Source: an uncultured Caulobacter sp. (lineage in GTDB: Bacteria > Pseudomonadota > Alphaproteobacteria > Caulobacterales > Caulobacteraceae). From it: a stretch of DNA of 28,309 nucleotides. The translations under genes and the position numbers were made by a program. The notes beneath the pieces are model-generated. The model worked only from the letters and a program-made list of their open reading frames with translations, did no database searches and was not told where the DNA came from. The stretch is taken from the NCBI GenBank assembly GCA_937925635.1, contig CALALX010000092.1, forward strand, positions 1 through 28,309, given 5' to 3'. Shown one piece after another: positions 1-7,559 of the stretch (within the stretch, counting starts at the first letter, position 1; every line of letters starts with the position of its first letter).

Positions 1-913
1 TCGCCTTCAGTCGCTCGTCGAGGAACTCGCCCGCTGTGATCGGCTCGAACTTCGCGCCGTCGCCGACGCAGCTTTCCAGCACCGCCAACGAGGTCGCCAG
101 GGTCGGGTGCATGAAGAACGGCATCGAGTAGCGCGAGACGTTCGGGCCGGTCGGGTTGACCACCCGGTGGGTCGTCGCCGGGATCACGCCGTTGGTCATG
201 CGGGCCAGCATGTCGCCGGAATCCACGATCAGGTTGGTCGGCTCGGTGACCACCGGCAGCCAAGTCCCGTCGCGGTCGAGCAGCTCCAGCCCCGCGCCCT
301 TGGCGGCGACCATGATGGTCAGGAAGTTGATGTCCTCGTGCGCCGCCGAGCGCACGGCGTTGGGGTCCATGCCTTCGGCCAGCGGCGGGTAGTGCAGCAC
401 CCGCAGCAGCGAGGTGCCCCACCGGACCTTGTCGTCGAAGAAGTCGTCCGCCAGGCCTAGCTTCGGCGCCAAAGCCCGCAGCAGCACGATGCCGGTCTCG
501 TTGAGCGCATCGAACAGCCCCCGAAACGCGGGCTCGACGCCGGGCGCCTCGGCCGGCCAGACGTTGGGCTCGAACGGCTCGTCGGCGGGGGCGCCGGGCG
601 AGGGATCGTGGCCGACCTGCCAGAACTCCTTGAGGTCCGGGTGGCCGCTGTCCTTGGCGTGCTCGACCCCGAACGGCGTGTAGCCGCGCATGCCCTTGGC
701 GTACCGCGCCTTGGTTTCGTCGGGCAGCGCGAACAGGCCCTCGGCCTCGCGATAGGCGCGGCCCAGCAGCTCCAGCGAGACGCCATGGTCCTTGAGGATG
801 AAGAAGCCGTAGTCCTGCAAGCCGCGCATCATCGCATCGGAGAAGGCCGCGCGTTGCGCGGCGTCGCCCTCGATAAAGGCCTTGAGGCTGAGTTCGGGAA
901 CGGAACGGGTCAT
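1..913 (-). CDS. 2-oxoglutarate/Fe(II) dioxygenase, isopenicillin N synthase-like (3' end missing)
   Basis: This reads as an isopenicillin N synthase-like non-haem iron oxygenase, a cytosolic enzyme that oxidises a small molecule using O2 and usually 2-oxoglutarate. The ATG is at 911-913 and 304 codons are present before the window edge removes the C-terminus. An N-terminal DIOX_N-type region includes GLQDYGFFILKDHG. The core carries the iron facial triad H192-x-D194 (in AAHEDINFLTIM) and H249 (in TTHRVVNP), followed by R261 in RYSMPFF, the usual 2-oxoglutarate-binding arginine. All key residues are intact, so the protein should be active. The substrate cannot be read from the sequence. It lies downstream of the ribokinase gene on the same strand, but a 180-base gap with an inverted repeat separates them, so co-transcription is uncertain. 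Confidence 0.85.
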   Translation of the reverse strand, partial: MTRSVPELSLKAFIEGDAAQRAAFSDAMMRGLQDYGFFILKDHGVSLELLGRAYREAEGLFALPDETKARYAKGMRGYTPFGVEHAKDSGHPDLKEFWQVGHDPSPGAPADEPFEPNVWPAEAPGVEPAFRGLFDALNETGIVLLRALAPKLGLADDFFDDKVRWGTSLLRVLHYPPLAEGMDPNAVRSAAHEDINFLTIMVAAKGAGLELLDRDGTWLPVVTEPTNLIVDSGDMLARMTNGVIPATTHRVVNPTGPNVSRYSMPFFMHPTLATSLAVLESCVGDGAKFEPITAGEFLDERLKA

Positions 914-934
914 GGCGGGAAAGCTACCCCGATC

Positions 935-1104
935 CTCTCCCACTTGGGAGAGGGGGACCATGCGGAGCATGGTGGAGCGGGAGGAACGGCCTTCAGACGC
1001 CTGGTCACGGTGTTCGCCTTTGCGCGGTCCTCGCCAGGCCCTTCGGCACCGGCGCATCCCTCTCCACCATGCTCCGCATGGTCCCCCTCCCCCTCAAGGG
1101 GGAG
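935..1104. repeat. Composite inverted repeat with two hairpin ends
   Basis: Two 27-base arms (951-977 and 1062-1088) are exact reverse complements. Each arm is flanked on its outer side by a hairpin: 935-952 (CTCTCCC with GGGAGAG) and 1087-1104 (CTCCCCC with GGGGGAG). The 84 bases between the arms show no gene. The right hairpin runs into the end of the ribokinase gene and supplies its stop codon (1094-1096) and its last Pro codons. The architecture resembles paired REP-type (BIME-like) elements. Whether it also acts as a terminator is inference, since no clear T-tract is present. Confidence 0.8.
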
Positions 1105-1948
1105 GAAGCAGACTTTCCACCTCCGCCCGCCAGGGCAGCGCCGTCTGGGCGCCCGGCTTCGTCGTGCTCACCGCCCCGGCGGCGCAGGCGAAGGCCAGGG
1201 CATCGGCCGGCGATTTGCCTTCCAGCATCGCCAGCGTCAGGGCGGCGACGAAGGTGTCCCCCGCCCCGGTGGTGTCCACGGGCGTGACCTCCGGTGGCTC
1301 GGCCGTCGCGACGCGCACCCCGTCGCGGAGCAGGCCGGCGCCGCGCGAGCCCCAGGTGACGGCGACGAGCCCGGGCAGGCCATGGAGGCGGCGGCCGAAG
1401 TCGCCCGCCTCGCCCTCGTTGACCACGATCAGGTCCGCCCGACGCAGCACGGCGTCGTCGACGTCCAGGATGGCGGGCGCGAGGTTCACGCAGACGAAGC
1501 CAGTGGCGCGGGCGGCGGCGGCGGCCACGGTCTCCAGCGGGATCTCCAGCTGCAGGATCAGCGGATCGTCGAAGGTCGGCGGCAGCAGGTCGGGCGTGAG
1601 CCCGGAGTTGGCTCCGGAGGCAACGACGATCTGGTTCTCGGCCTCGGCGTCGACCGCGATCAGGGCCGCGCCGGTGGGCGCCGTCGCATCCACCCCCACG
1701 CCCGACAGGTCGACCCCGTCCTGGCGCAGCAGCGCCAGCGCCTGTTCGGCCAGGGCGTCGGCCCCGACGCGTCCGATCATCGCGACCTCGGCGCCCAGCC
1801 GCCGCGCGGCCAGCGCCTGGTTGGCGCCCTTGCCGCCCGGATAGGTGGCCAGGGTCGCGCCGGTGACCGTTTCGCCCGGCGCGGGCAGGCGCGGCGCCAG
1901 GGCCACGAAGTCGAGATTGATCGAGCCGACGACGGTGATCCTGGTCAT
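1094..1948 (-). CDS. rbsK: Ribokinase (PfkB family)
   Basis: Ribokinase phosphorylates ribose to ribose-5-phosphate with ATP in the cytosol. The 284-residue protein has both PfkB signatures: the N-terminal GGKGAN at 38-43 (in YPGGKGANQA) and the C-terminal DTTGAGD at 225-231, whose last Asp (D231) is the catalytic base. The substrate-side N11-x-D13 of SINLDF is present. The length is slightly below the usual 300-310. The ATG overlaps the stop of the upstream nucleoside hydrolase by four bases, so the two are probably translationally coupled. The pairing makes sense: the hydrolase frees ribose and this enzyme traps it. The last residues (PPP) and the stop are encoded by an intergenic repeat, suggesting that insertion of the repeat reset the C-terminus. 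Confidence 0.9.
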   Translation of the reverse strand: MTRITVVGSINLDFVALAPRLPAPGETVTGATLATYPGGKGANQALAARRLGAEVAMIGRVGADALAEQALALLRQDGVDLSGVGVDATAPTGAALIAVDAEAENQIVVASGANSGLTPDLLPPTFDDPLILQLEIPLETVAAAAARATGFVCVNLAPAILDVDDAVLRRADLIVVNEGEAGDFGRRLHGLPGLVAVTWGSRGAGLLRDGVRVATAEPPEVTPVDTTGAGDTFVAALTLAMLEGKSPADALAFACAAGAVSTTKPGAQTALPWRAEVESLLPPP

Positions 1949-2889
1949 CGCGCCAGCCTGTCGAAGATCAGCTCGAAGACCGCCTCATGGTCGACCTTCG
2001 TCACCCAGCGGATCGGCGCGACGGAGGCCGCCGCGGCGCCGAGCCGGAACTCCACCGCCGTATGGCCGGCGGTCAGCGGCGAGGCGGTCTCCACCCGCAG
2101 GTCGACCGGCGCGGCGGTGAACAGCTCCGGCGCCAGCAGGTAGGCGATCGTGCAGGGATCGTGCATCGGGGGGCTGTCGCCGCCGACCAGCCGCCGCTCG
2201 ATGTCGCTGGAAAAGGCGATCAGCGTCGCCACCGAGCGGGCCGCGGCGGTGTCGATCGCCTTGATCCTGGCCAACCGCTCCGGCGTGGCGCGCACCTGGT
2301 GGGTGGCGTCGAGGCCCAGGACCACGCACTTCACGCCCGAGCGGAACACGACGTCCGCGGCGTGCGGGTCGGCGAAGATGTTGTACTCGGCCGAGGCGGT
2401 GATGTTGCCGCCCTCGGTTCGCGCCCCGCCCATCACGACGACCGCGCCGAGCCGGTCGACGATGGCCGGCTCCAGTCGCATGGCCAGCGCCAGGTTGGTC
2501 ATTGGACCGGTCACGGCCATGCTGACCGACCCCGCCGGCCGGCTCATGACGATGTCGACGATGGCGTTGGCGGCGTGGCCCGGCGCGGTCGGCGCCTCCG
2601 GCTCGAACACCGGCAGGGTCCCGAGGCCGGATTCGCCGTGGAAATGGGCGGCGGCGATCGGCTCACGCACCAGCGGCGTGGCCGCGCCGGCGTGGACGGG
2701 CACATCCTGACGTCCGGCCAACTGGCGCACCAGCCGCGCGTTGCGGGCGGTCAGGGTCGCGTCGACGTTCCCCGCCGCCGTCGTCACGGCGAGGATGTCG
2801 AGGCGTTCCGGCGAGGCGAAGGCGAGGAACAGCGCGATGGCGTCGTCGACGCCCGGGTCGCAGTCGATGATGATGGCTTGTCGGGACAC
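1945..2889 (-). CDS. Inosine/uridine-preferring nucleoside hydrolase
   Basis: This enzyme hydrolyses the N-glycosidic bond of ribonucleosides to free base and ribose, a salvage reaction. The 314-residue length is typical. The calcium/substrate motif DCDPGVDDA is at 9-17, the GPMTNLALA stretch at 128-136, NIFADPHAA at 170-178, and the active-site H243-D244 pair at 243-244 (in MHDPCTIAYLL). All expected catalytic residues are visible. The start is GTG at 2887-2889; the nearby ATG is out of frame and no strong ribosome-binding site is seen. It is the first gene of a two-gene unit with rbsK. Base preference (IunH versus RihA/RihB type) cannot be decided from sequence alone. Confidence 0.9.
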   Translation of the reverse strand: MSRQAIIIDCDPGVDDAIALFLAFASPERLDILAVTTAAGNVDATLTARNARLVRQLAGRQDVPVHAGAATPLVREPIAAAHFHGESGLGTLPVFEPEAPTAPGHAANAIVDIVMSRPAGSVSMAVTGPMTNLALAMRLEPAIVDRLGAVVVMGGARTEGGNITASAEYNIFADPHAADVVFRSGVKCVVLGLDATHQVRATPERLARIKAIDTAAARSVATLIAFSSDIERRLVGGDSPPMHDPCTIAYLLAPELFTAAPVDLRVETASPLTAGHTAVEFRLGAAAASVAPIRWVTKVDHEAVFELIFDRLAR

Positions 2890-3013
2890 CGGGCCATTGT
2901 CGGCTCAGACTCGCGCGGGCGGCAAGGGCGCGATGCGCGCGGCGTTTACTTCCCGCCGACGGCCGTCATCATCCGTCTCCAATCGACAGCCCTTCCGGAC
3001 GGAGACTGCCCGC

Positions 3014-3655
3014 ATGCCCCGCCTACGTCAGGTGCCTCGCGCCGAGGTCGATCAGGGAACCGGACTTCGCATGTACAATCTGTTGTTCGGCGACCGCGAC
3101 CCGGTGGCCGAGCCCGGAACCGCGACCGGCACGCCGGGCGACTGGTGGACCGTGTTCGCCAATTCCCCGGACGCGCTGCATCACGCCTGCCAGGGCTTCG
3201 GCTACTATCGCAGTCCGAAGCGGAAGATCGATCCGGTCCTGCGCGAGCTCGGACAGACCCGGGTCAGCTGGGTGCTCGAAACCCAGTTCGGCTATTCCCA
3301 ACACTGCAAATCCCTGCGCGGCCTCGATGTTTCGGAGGATCGCATCGCGGCGATCCCGCATTGGCAGGTGGCCGATTGCTACACCGACGACGAACGCGCG
3401 GTCCTGGCCTACGCCGACTGCCTGGCCGCCCAGCATGGACGCACGCCGGATGCGGTGTTCGACAAGCTCAAGTCCTTCCTCTCCGACGAGGAGATCCTCG
3501 AGTTCACCTACATCACCAGCCTGTACATCATGCACGCGGTGATGAACCGCGCGCTTCGGCTCGAGTACGATGACATCGAGGAGCGCATCGTCGAGATCGC
3601 CGCGCCGGAGGGCAATGGCGGCGTTGGCCGCGACTTCCTCGACACGGGCCGCTGA
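3014..3655 (+). CDS. Carboxymuconolactone decarboxylase / AhpD-fold protein
   Basis: The protein has 213 residues. The central helix carries E89, Y94, H97 and C98 (in ETQFGYSQHCKS), the signature of the carboxymuconolactone decarboxylase/AhpD fold. The first cysteine of a CxxC redox pair is missing (SQHC), so it is more like the decarboxylase/peroxidase-related branch than a true AhpD disulfide reductase. Its substrate is unknown. A longer in-frame ORF extends upstream, but the ATG at 3014 has GGAG ten bases before it and the protein similarity begins there. It is transcribed divergently from the nucleoside hydrolase, with 124 bases between the two starts. The last twenty or so residues, rich in Gly and Asp, look disordered. 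Confidence 0.8.
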   Translation: MPRLRQVPRAEVDQGTGLRMYNLLFGDRDPVAEPGTATGTPGDWWTVFANSPDALHHACQGFGYYRSPKRKIDPVLRELGQTRVSWVLETQFGYSQHCKSLRGLDVSEDRIAAIPHWQVADCYTDDERAVLAYADCLAAQHGRTPDAVFDKLKSFLSDEEILEFTYITSLYIMHAVMNRALRLEYDDIEERIVEIAAPEGNGGVGRDFLDTGR

Positions 3656-3681
3656 GCGGCTACCCCGCGCAGACGGCCTGG

Positions 3682-3717
3682 AAAAAGCGGCGCCGCCCGT
3701 CGATCGGACGGCGCCGC
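3682..3717 (-). terminator. Rho-independent terminator, minus strand
   Basis: A nine-base stem (3687-3695 with 3709-3717) is followed on the minus strand by five T residues (3686 down to 3682). There is no T-tract on the plus side, so it works for minus-strand transcripts. The nearest upstream minus-strand gene is the GST ending at 3887, leaving about 170 transcribed non-coding bases. Confidence 0.75.
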
Positions 3718-3718
3718 C

Positions 3719-3886
3719 ATGACCCCGACGGGAAGGGATGGGGGAGGGCCCCGCCTGTGGTCTCGGCGACGCCCCCGAGGGAGCAACGCCATGGCCACAC
3801 CCTCGCGTCCGCCTTCGGCGCGAGTGAGGCGACTTCGTTTCGGAGTCGGTACGCCGTGTGTCAGCCCCGACGCGTCGCGGCGAAAT
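3719..3886 (-). other. Structured non-coding stretch before a minus-strand terminator
   Basis: No ORF with coding character is seen. Read on the minus strand it contains several possible stems, including CGACT/AGTCG around 3831-3849, CTCGCG/CGCGAG and TGTGG/CCACA, and ends in the terminator at 3682-3717. It could be a long structured 3' untranslated region of the GST mRNA or a 3'-derived small RNA. I do not recognise an Rfam family. No promoter was identified. Confidence 0.35.
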
Positions 3887-4672
3887 TCAGACCGGCTCGC
3901 TGTTGAAGCGGATGTTGTCCTTCTCCAGCCCTTTGAGGACGACCTCGACGCCGCCCGAGCGGATCATCCACTCGAGCCGGTAGTCGCGGTACTGGCGCTT
4001 GAACAGGCCGGCCTCGACCACGCCGGCGACCGCCGACATGGCGGTGATCGCGGCGGCGGCGGCCTCCAGCGCCCCGGCGACCGACGGCCGGGCCCGCGCC
4101 CGGTCGAGCCAGCGGCCGAGCGGGCTGTCCGGGGCCGGTCCGACGCCATGGCCCACCGCGCCCTGCAGGAAAGGCGCGACGCAGAGGTCGGCCCAGCCGA
4201 AACGGTCGCCGCCGAACCAGTCCGCCTCGCCGAGCTGCTTCTCCAGCCAGCCGTGCAGCCGCGCGGTCTGGCCGGCCGCGGCCGCACGCAGCGTCTCCGC
4301 CAGCTCACCCTCGGCGCGCCGGAACCAAGCGATCTCGGACAGCCCCCAGGTGATCGCCTCGTAGTGGGTGTCCATCACCTCCTCGATGGTCCGCGCCCTC
4401 GCCCGCGCCATGGGATCGGAGGGCAGCAGAGCCGGCTCCGGATACCGGTCCTCGATGAACTCGAGGATGATGGTCGAGTCGAACAGCGGCTCGCCGTCCA
4501 CGAACAGCACGGGCACCTCGCCGCGCGGATTGGCCTGGCGAAAGGCCTCCGGCGTGTTGCCCGAGCCGATCGCGTCGGGCGTGCGCAGGGTGTAGGCCAC
4601 GTCCTTCTCGTCGAGGGCGATCCTGACCTTCTGGGAATAGGGCGACAGCGGGTGTTCGAGCAGATCGAGCAT
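3887..4672 (-). CDS. Glutathione S-transferase family protein
   Basis: This 261-residue cytosolic protein has a thioredoxin-fold N-terminal domain (about 1-80) and a helical C-terminal domain. The N-terminus contains SPYSQKVRIALDEK, with a candidate glutathione-activating Ser/Tyr. The glutathione-binding cis-Pro region is RGEVPVLFVDG, followed by LFDSTIILEFIEDRYP with the D-S pair that contacts the gamma-glutamyl group. The C-terminal domain has the DRFGWADLCVAPF helix-capping motif. The protein is about 40 residues longer than usual, with the extra sequence at the C-terminus. The ATG at 4670-4672 is preceded by GGAGG, eight bases upstream; a longer in-frame ORF has no similarity before this point. 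Its true substrate is unknown. Confidence 0.85.
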   Translation of the reverse strand: MLDLLEHPLSPYSQKVRIALDEKDVAYTLRTPDAIGSGNTPEAFRQANPRGEVPVLFVDGEPLFDSTIILEFIEDRYPEPALLPSDPMARARARTIEEVMDTHYEAITWGLSEIAWFRRAEGELAETLRAAAAGQTARLHGWLEKQLGEADWFGGDRFGWADLCVAPFLQGAVGHGVGPAPDSPLGRWLDRARARPSVAGALEAAAAAITAMSAVAGVVEAGLFKRQYRDYRLEWMIRSGGVEVVLKGLEKDNIRFNSEPV

Positions 4673-4817
4673 CGGCGCATCCTCCAGCTTTCCGCCAGCA
4701 CAGACGGTTGCCGCTACGACCGTCAACCACGCGCTCGCGGCGGCCGCCATCGACCATTGCGCCCCCGCCCCGCCCGGGCCTAGCCTGCCCGTCGCGCGGA
4801 GTAGAGGGAGCTTTCCA

Positions 4818-6422
4818 GTGACGAAAACATCGGTATCGCGGCGCGGGCTCGGCGCGCTGCTCGGCCTCGGCGCGGCGGGCGCGGCGCTGCCGGCGGCGGC
4901 GCGGGAGGCGGCCCCTTCGGTCGACGCGCCGCGCGCGCCGAGGACGAAGTTCTCGACCGCCGAAGCCTTCGATGCGGCGAAGGTCCCCGCCTACAAGGGC
5001 AAGCACGACCCGATCTACGCCTACATCGACGCCCACCAGGCCGAGCACGTCGAGCACCTGCGCCGCTGGGTCCGCCAGCGTTCGATCAGCGCGCAGAACG
5101 ACGGCGTCCAGGCGATGGCCCGGCTGGTCGAGAACGACCTGAAGGCCCTCGGCTTCCAGGAGACGGCGATCGTCCCCAGCAGCGGTCATCCGGGCGTCTG
5201 GGGCTATTTCGACGCCAAGGCGAAGAAGACCCTCGTCGTCTACATGATGTACGACGTGCAGCCGATCGAGCCGGCCGGCTGGAAGGTCGACGCCTTCGCC
5301 GGCGAACTGGTCGATGAGCCGCGCTTCGGTCAGGTGCTGATGGCGCGCGGCGCCACCAATCAGAAGGGACCCGAGCGCGCCTTCCTGAACGCCGTCGCCT
5401 CGATCCTGGCGGTAAGGAAGAAGCTGCCCGTCAACCTGATGATCCTGGCCGAGGGCGAGGAGGAGCTGGGCTCGCCCCACTATCCGGAGATCATCGGCCA
5501 GTACGAGGACCGCCTGAAGACCGCAGACGGCGTCATGTTCCCGATGAACAGCCAGAGCCCGGCCGGCGAGGTCGCCATGCCGATGGGGGTCAAGGGCATC
5601 TGGTACGTCGAGCTGATCTCCCAGGGCGGCCCGCAGGGCGGGCCCAAGGAGGCCGAGGTGCACGGCTCGCTGAAGTCGATCCTCGACAGCCCGGTCTGGC
5701 GGCTGACCCACGCCCTCGCCAGCCTCACCAGCGTCGATGGCAACACGGTCCTCGTCCCCGGCTTCTACGACAGCATCCGCGCGCCCAACCTCGAGGAACA
5801 GAAGCTGGCCAACGGCGTGTTGCCCCAGTGGCTGGCGCAGGAGCAGCAGCGCAAGGACGCGCTGAAGGTCGACCGCTGGATCGGCGGCATGACGGCCGAG
5901 GAGACCCTCTACGAGAACCTCTTCAATCCCAGCTTCAACATCGATGGCCTGGTCAGCGGCTACACCGGCGTGGGAACCAAGACGATCCTGCCGCACAGGG
6001 CGGTGGCCAAGGTCGACGTGCGCATGGTGCCCGACCAGACGCCCGAGGAGATGATGGCCAAGTTCCGGGCGCACCTCGACGCTCAGGGCTTCACCGATAT
6101 CCGGATCAGCCAGCTCAGCGGCTATCCGGCGGCCCAGACCTCGGTCGAGGCGCCGCTGGTGAAGGCGGCCATCGGGACGTTCAACAAGTACGGCGTGACC
6201 CCGACCATCCTGCCGCGGCTGGCCGGCAGCGCGCCCTACTACGTGTTCACCGACCGCCTGAAGCTGCCGATGGTCACCGCCGGCCTGGGCCACGGCTCGG
6301 CCCAGCACGCGCCGAACGAGTACATGGTCATCAAGCCGAAGCAGGGCTCGAAGGTCGCCGGCCTCGCCGAGGTGGAGAAGTTCTACGTCGACCTGCTCTA
6401 CGCGCTGGCCGAGGCGAAGTAG
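4818..6422 (+). CDS. M20-family metallopeptidase homologue with Tat signal and degenerate metal site
   Basis: The 534-residue protein has a twin-arginine leader (SRRGLGALLGLGAAG, R8-R9), so it is probably exported folded to the periplasm. The body follows the M20 dipeptidase/deacylase layout: catalytic domain, a dimerisation domain at about 258-395, then the return of the catalytic domain. Compared with the family motifs, the first zinc-ligand His of HYDVQP is Met (M144 in YMMYDVQP), the bridging Asp of RGASDDKG is Asn (N181 in RGATNQKG), and the later Asp ligand is replaced around M243-N244. E214-E216 (EGEEELG) and H497 (QHAPNE) remain. It may be a pseudo-enzyme or a distinct subfamily. The start is GTG at 4818, seven bases after GAGGGAG. 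It diverges from the GST at 3887. Confidence 0.85.
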   Translation: MTKTSVSRRGLGALLGLGAAGAALPAAAREAAPSVDAPRAPRTKFSTAEAFDAAKVPAYKGKHDPIYAYIDAHQAEHVEHLRRWVRQRSISAQNDGVQAMARLVENDLKALGFQETAIVPSSGHPGVWGYFDAKAKKTLVVYMMYDVQPIEPAGWKVDAFAGELVDEPRFGQVLMARGATNQKGPERAFLNAVASILAVRKKLPVNLMILAEGEEELGSPHYPEIIGQYEDRLKTADGVMFPMNSQSPAGEVAMPMGVKGIWYVELISQGGPQGGPKEAEVHGSLKSILDSPVWRLTHALASLTSVDGNTVLVPGFYDSIRAPNLEEQKLANGVLPQWLAQEQQRKDALKVDRWIGGMTAEETLYENLFNPSFNIDGLVSGYTGVGTKTILPHRAVAKVDVRMVPDQTPEEMMAKFRAHLDAQGFTDIRISQLSGYPAAQTSVEAPLVKAAIGTFNKYGVTPTILPRLAGSAPYYVFTDRLKLPMVTAGLGHGSAQHAPNEYMVIKPKQGSKVAGLAEVEKFYVDLLYALAEAK

Positions 6423-6438
6423 GGCGCGCCCCTAACAA

Positions 6439-6470
6439 CCGCTCATCCCGGCATTCGCCGGGATAAGCGG
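6439..6470. repeat. Intergenic hairpin of the CCGCTCATCC family
   Basis: A 14-base stem with one mismatch and an ATTC loop lies between the convergent M20 and GST genes. It begins CCGCTCATCCCGGC and returns as GCCGGGATAAGCGG. It shares its first ten bases with the hairpin at 22707-22738 and the arm at 13761. It probably acts as a two-way terminator or RNA-stabilising stem. Confidence 0.7.
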
Positions 6471-6481
6471 AATTTGGGAGG

Positions 6482-7144
6482 TCAGAGCTTGCTCACGTCC
6501 AGCGGCGTGAGCCCCTGCTCCTCGCTGGCTCTCGCTTGCGCCGCCTTGGCGCGGCGGAAGCCTTCGCGCGCCTGCATCCGTTCCCAGTAGGCGACGACCG
6601 GCGGTGAAAAGTCGCCGTCGAGACCCAGAGACTGGGCCAGCAGCAGGGCGTAGGCCACCGAGACGTCGGCCCCGGTGAACCGGTCGGCGGCGTAGAACTC
6701 GCTTTCCGCCAGCTTCGCCTCCAGCCCTCGCAGCCGCGCGTGGAACCACTTGGCGTAGTCGTCGGCCACCTGGGGCACGCGCCGCTCCTTCGGCTCGAGC
6801 CGCCTGTAGCGAAGCACCAGCGTCTGCGGGAAGGTCAGCGTCGCCTCGCCGAAGTGCAGGCCGTTCAGATAGGCGCCGTAGCCCGCCTGCCCCGGCTTCA
6901 CCGACAGCCGCCCCTCGCCGTGCGCCTCGGACAGGTACTGAACGATGGCCGCCGACTCGGTCATCCGCGTCTCGCCATCGACCAGCAGCGGGATGGTGCC
7001 GAGCGGGTTCTCGTCCAGGTAGGGCTTGTGGAAGACCCTCGGCGGGAACAGCAGCATCTTCAGGTCGTAGGGGAGTTCGAGCTCCTCGAGCGCCCAGAGC
7101 GGGCGGAACGAACGGGCGTCTGCGCAGTGCCAGAGGGTGATCAT
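6482..7144 (-). CDS. Glutathione S-transferase family protein
   Basis: This is a 220-residue two-domain glutathione S-transferase. The N-terminal thioredoxin-like part begins MITLWHCADARSFRPLWALEE, contains the ENPLGTIPLLVDG cis-Pro segment and MTESAAIVQYLSE with the conserved Glu-Ser glutathione contact. The C-terminal helical domain has DRFTGADVSVAYAL, the N-capping/hydrophobic staple motif. The ATG at 7142-7144 is chosen because similarity begins there, although the ribosome-binding site is weak. Immediately upstream on the same strand is a multi-hairpin region ending in an intrinsic terminator about 50 bases before the start, which could attenuate this gene. It converges with the M20 gene. 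Confidence 0.85.
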   Translation of the reverse strand: MITLWHCADARSFRPLWALEELELPYDLKMLLFPPRVFHKPYLDENPLGTIPLLVDGETRMTESAAIVQYLSEAHGEGRLSVKPGQAGYGAYLNGLHFGEATLTFPQTLVLRYRRLEPKERRVPQVADDYAKWFHARLRGLEAKLAESEFYAADRFTGADVSVAYALLLAQSLGLDGDFSPPVVAYWERMQAREGFRRAKAAQARASEEQGLTPLDVSKL

Positions 7145-7192
7145 AGATGAATGATTGCGCCCGCAACCCGGCGTAAGCCAAGGCCCCGAAAC

Positions 7193-7224
7193 GAGAAAAC
7201 CCCGGCCCATACAGGACCGGGGTT
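7193..7224 (-). terminator. Rho-independent terminator upstream of GST
   Basis: The eight-base stem AACCCCGG/CCGGGGTT (7198-7205 with 7217-7224) is followed on the minus strand by TTTTCTC-type sequence. It lies about 50 bases before the GST start codon, an arrangement typical of attenuators or of the end of a separate small RNA. Confidence 0.8.
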
Positions 7225-7363
7225 CCGCGGGCCCCGCAGCCCGCACTCACAGAGAACCGGTCCTCGCCTCCGACAGTCCGGACCGGTCTGGACGCAGACT
7301 GGCTGCGTCGCGGCGGCCCCATAGTCTGGATTCCCGTGGTTGAACAGGTTATCTTCGCACCTG
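7193..7363 (-). ncRNA. Candidate multi-hairpin small RNA or attenuator leader
   Basis: Read on the minus strand, the stretch holds these stems in order: CAGGT/ACCTG (7345-7363), GACGCA/TGCGTC (7291-7309), an exact eight-base stem ACCGGTCC/GGACCGGT (7256-7287), GCGGGC/GCCCGC (7227-7244), and the terminator hairpin (7198-7224). The density of perfect stems plus a final T-tract suggests a structured transcript. It lies just upstream of the GST start at 7144, so it could be an independent sRNA or a 5' leader with conditional termination. A Cys-rich 75-codon TTG-start frame overlaps it and meets the GST start, but its third codon positions lack the high GC of neighbouring genes. I do not recognise an Rfam family. 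Confidence 0.45.
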
Positions 7364-7559
7364 CACAAAACTGTCGCGCCGCGGCCGGCCGGCTGCTCGC
7401 GCCGTAACCACCGCGCCGCCGTCCTGTGGAGAGGGCCCCGTCCGCCGGGGAACTAGGAACCGACCCGCGAATTGGCGGCCTGCCCGGGTCGCCTTCGCCG
7501 ACATTCTCTGGCAGGAGGCGTCGCCCGCCCCGTTTTCCAGGTTGCAGACGCCCGCCCCG

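Larger units (their letters stand above)
7145..7559. other. Long divergent intergenic region
   Basis: The gap separates the GST (minus) from the acyltransferase gene (plus). Its left half (7193-7363) holds four hairpins plus a minus-strand terminator, described separately. The right half (7364-7559) is GC-rich, with a GGAGG at 7514-7518 that lies too far from either candidate start of the acyltransferase gene to be its ribosome-binding site. I see no convincing -35/-10 pair. Confidence 0.5.

Noticed and set aside
4305..6308. 667-residue minus-strand ORF antisense to the M20 gene
   Set aside because: Shadow frame in GC-rich DNA with low-complexity His/Gly/Arg composition; the plus-strand gene has clear motifs, a Tat signal and a ribosome-binding site.
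7193..7363. 6S RNA, SRP RNA or tmRNA
   Set aside because: The stems form a row of separate hairpins, not the long closing helix with central bubble of 6S, and the SRP and tmRNA signature sequences are absent.
7141..7368. Cys-rich 75-codon minus-strand frame with a TTG start meeting the GST start through ATGA
   Set aside because: Third codon positions are not GC-biased like real genes here, and it overlaps perfect hairpins and a terminator. Kept only as a note under the RNA candidate.
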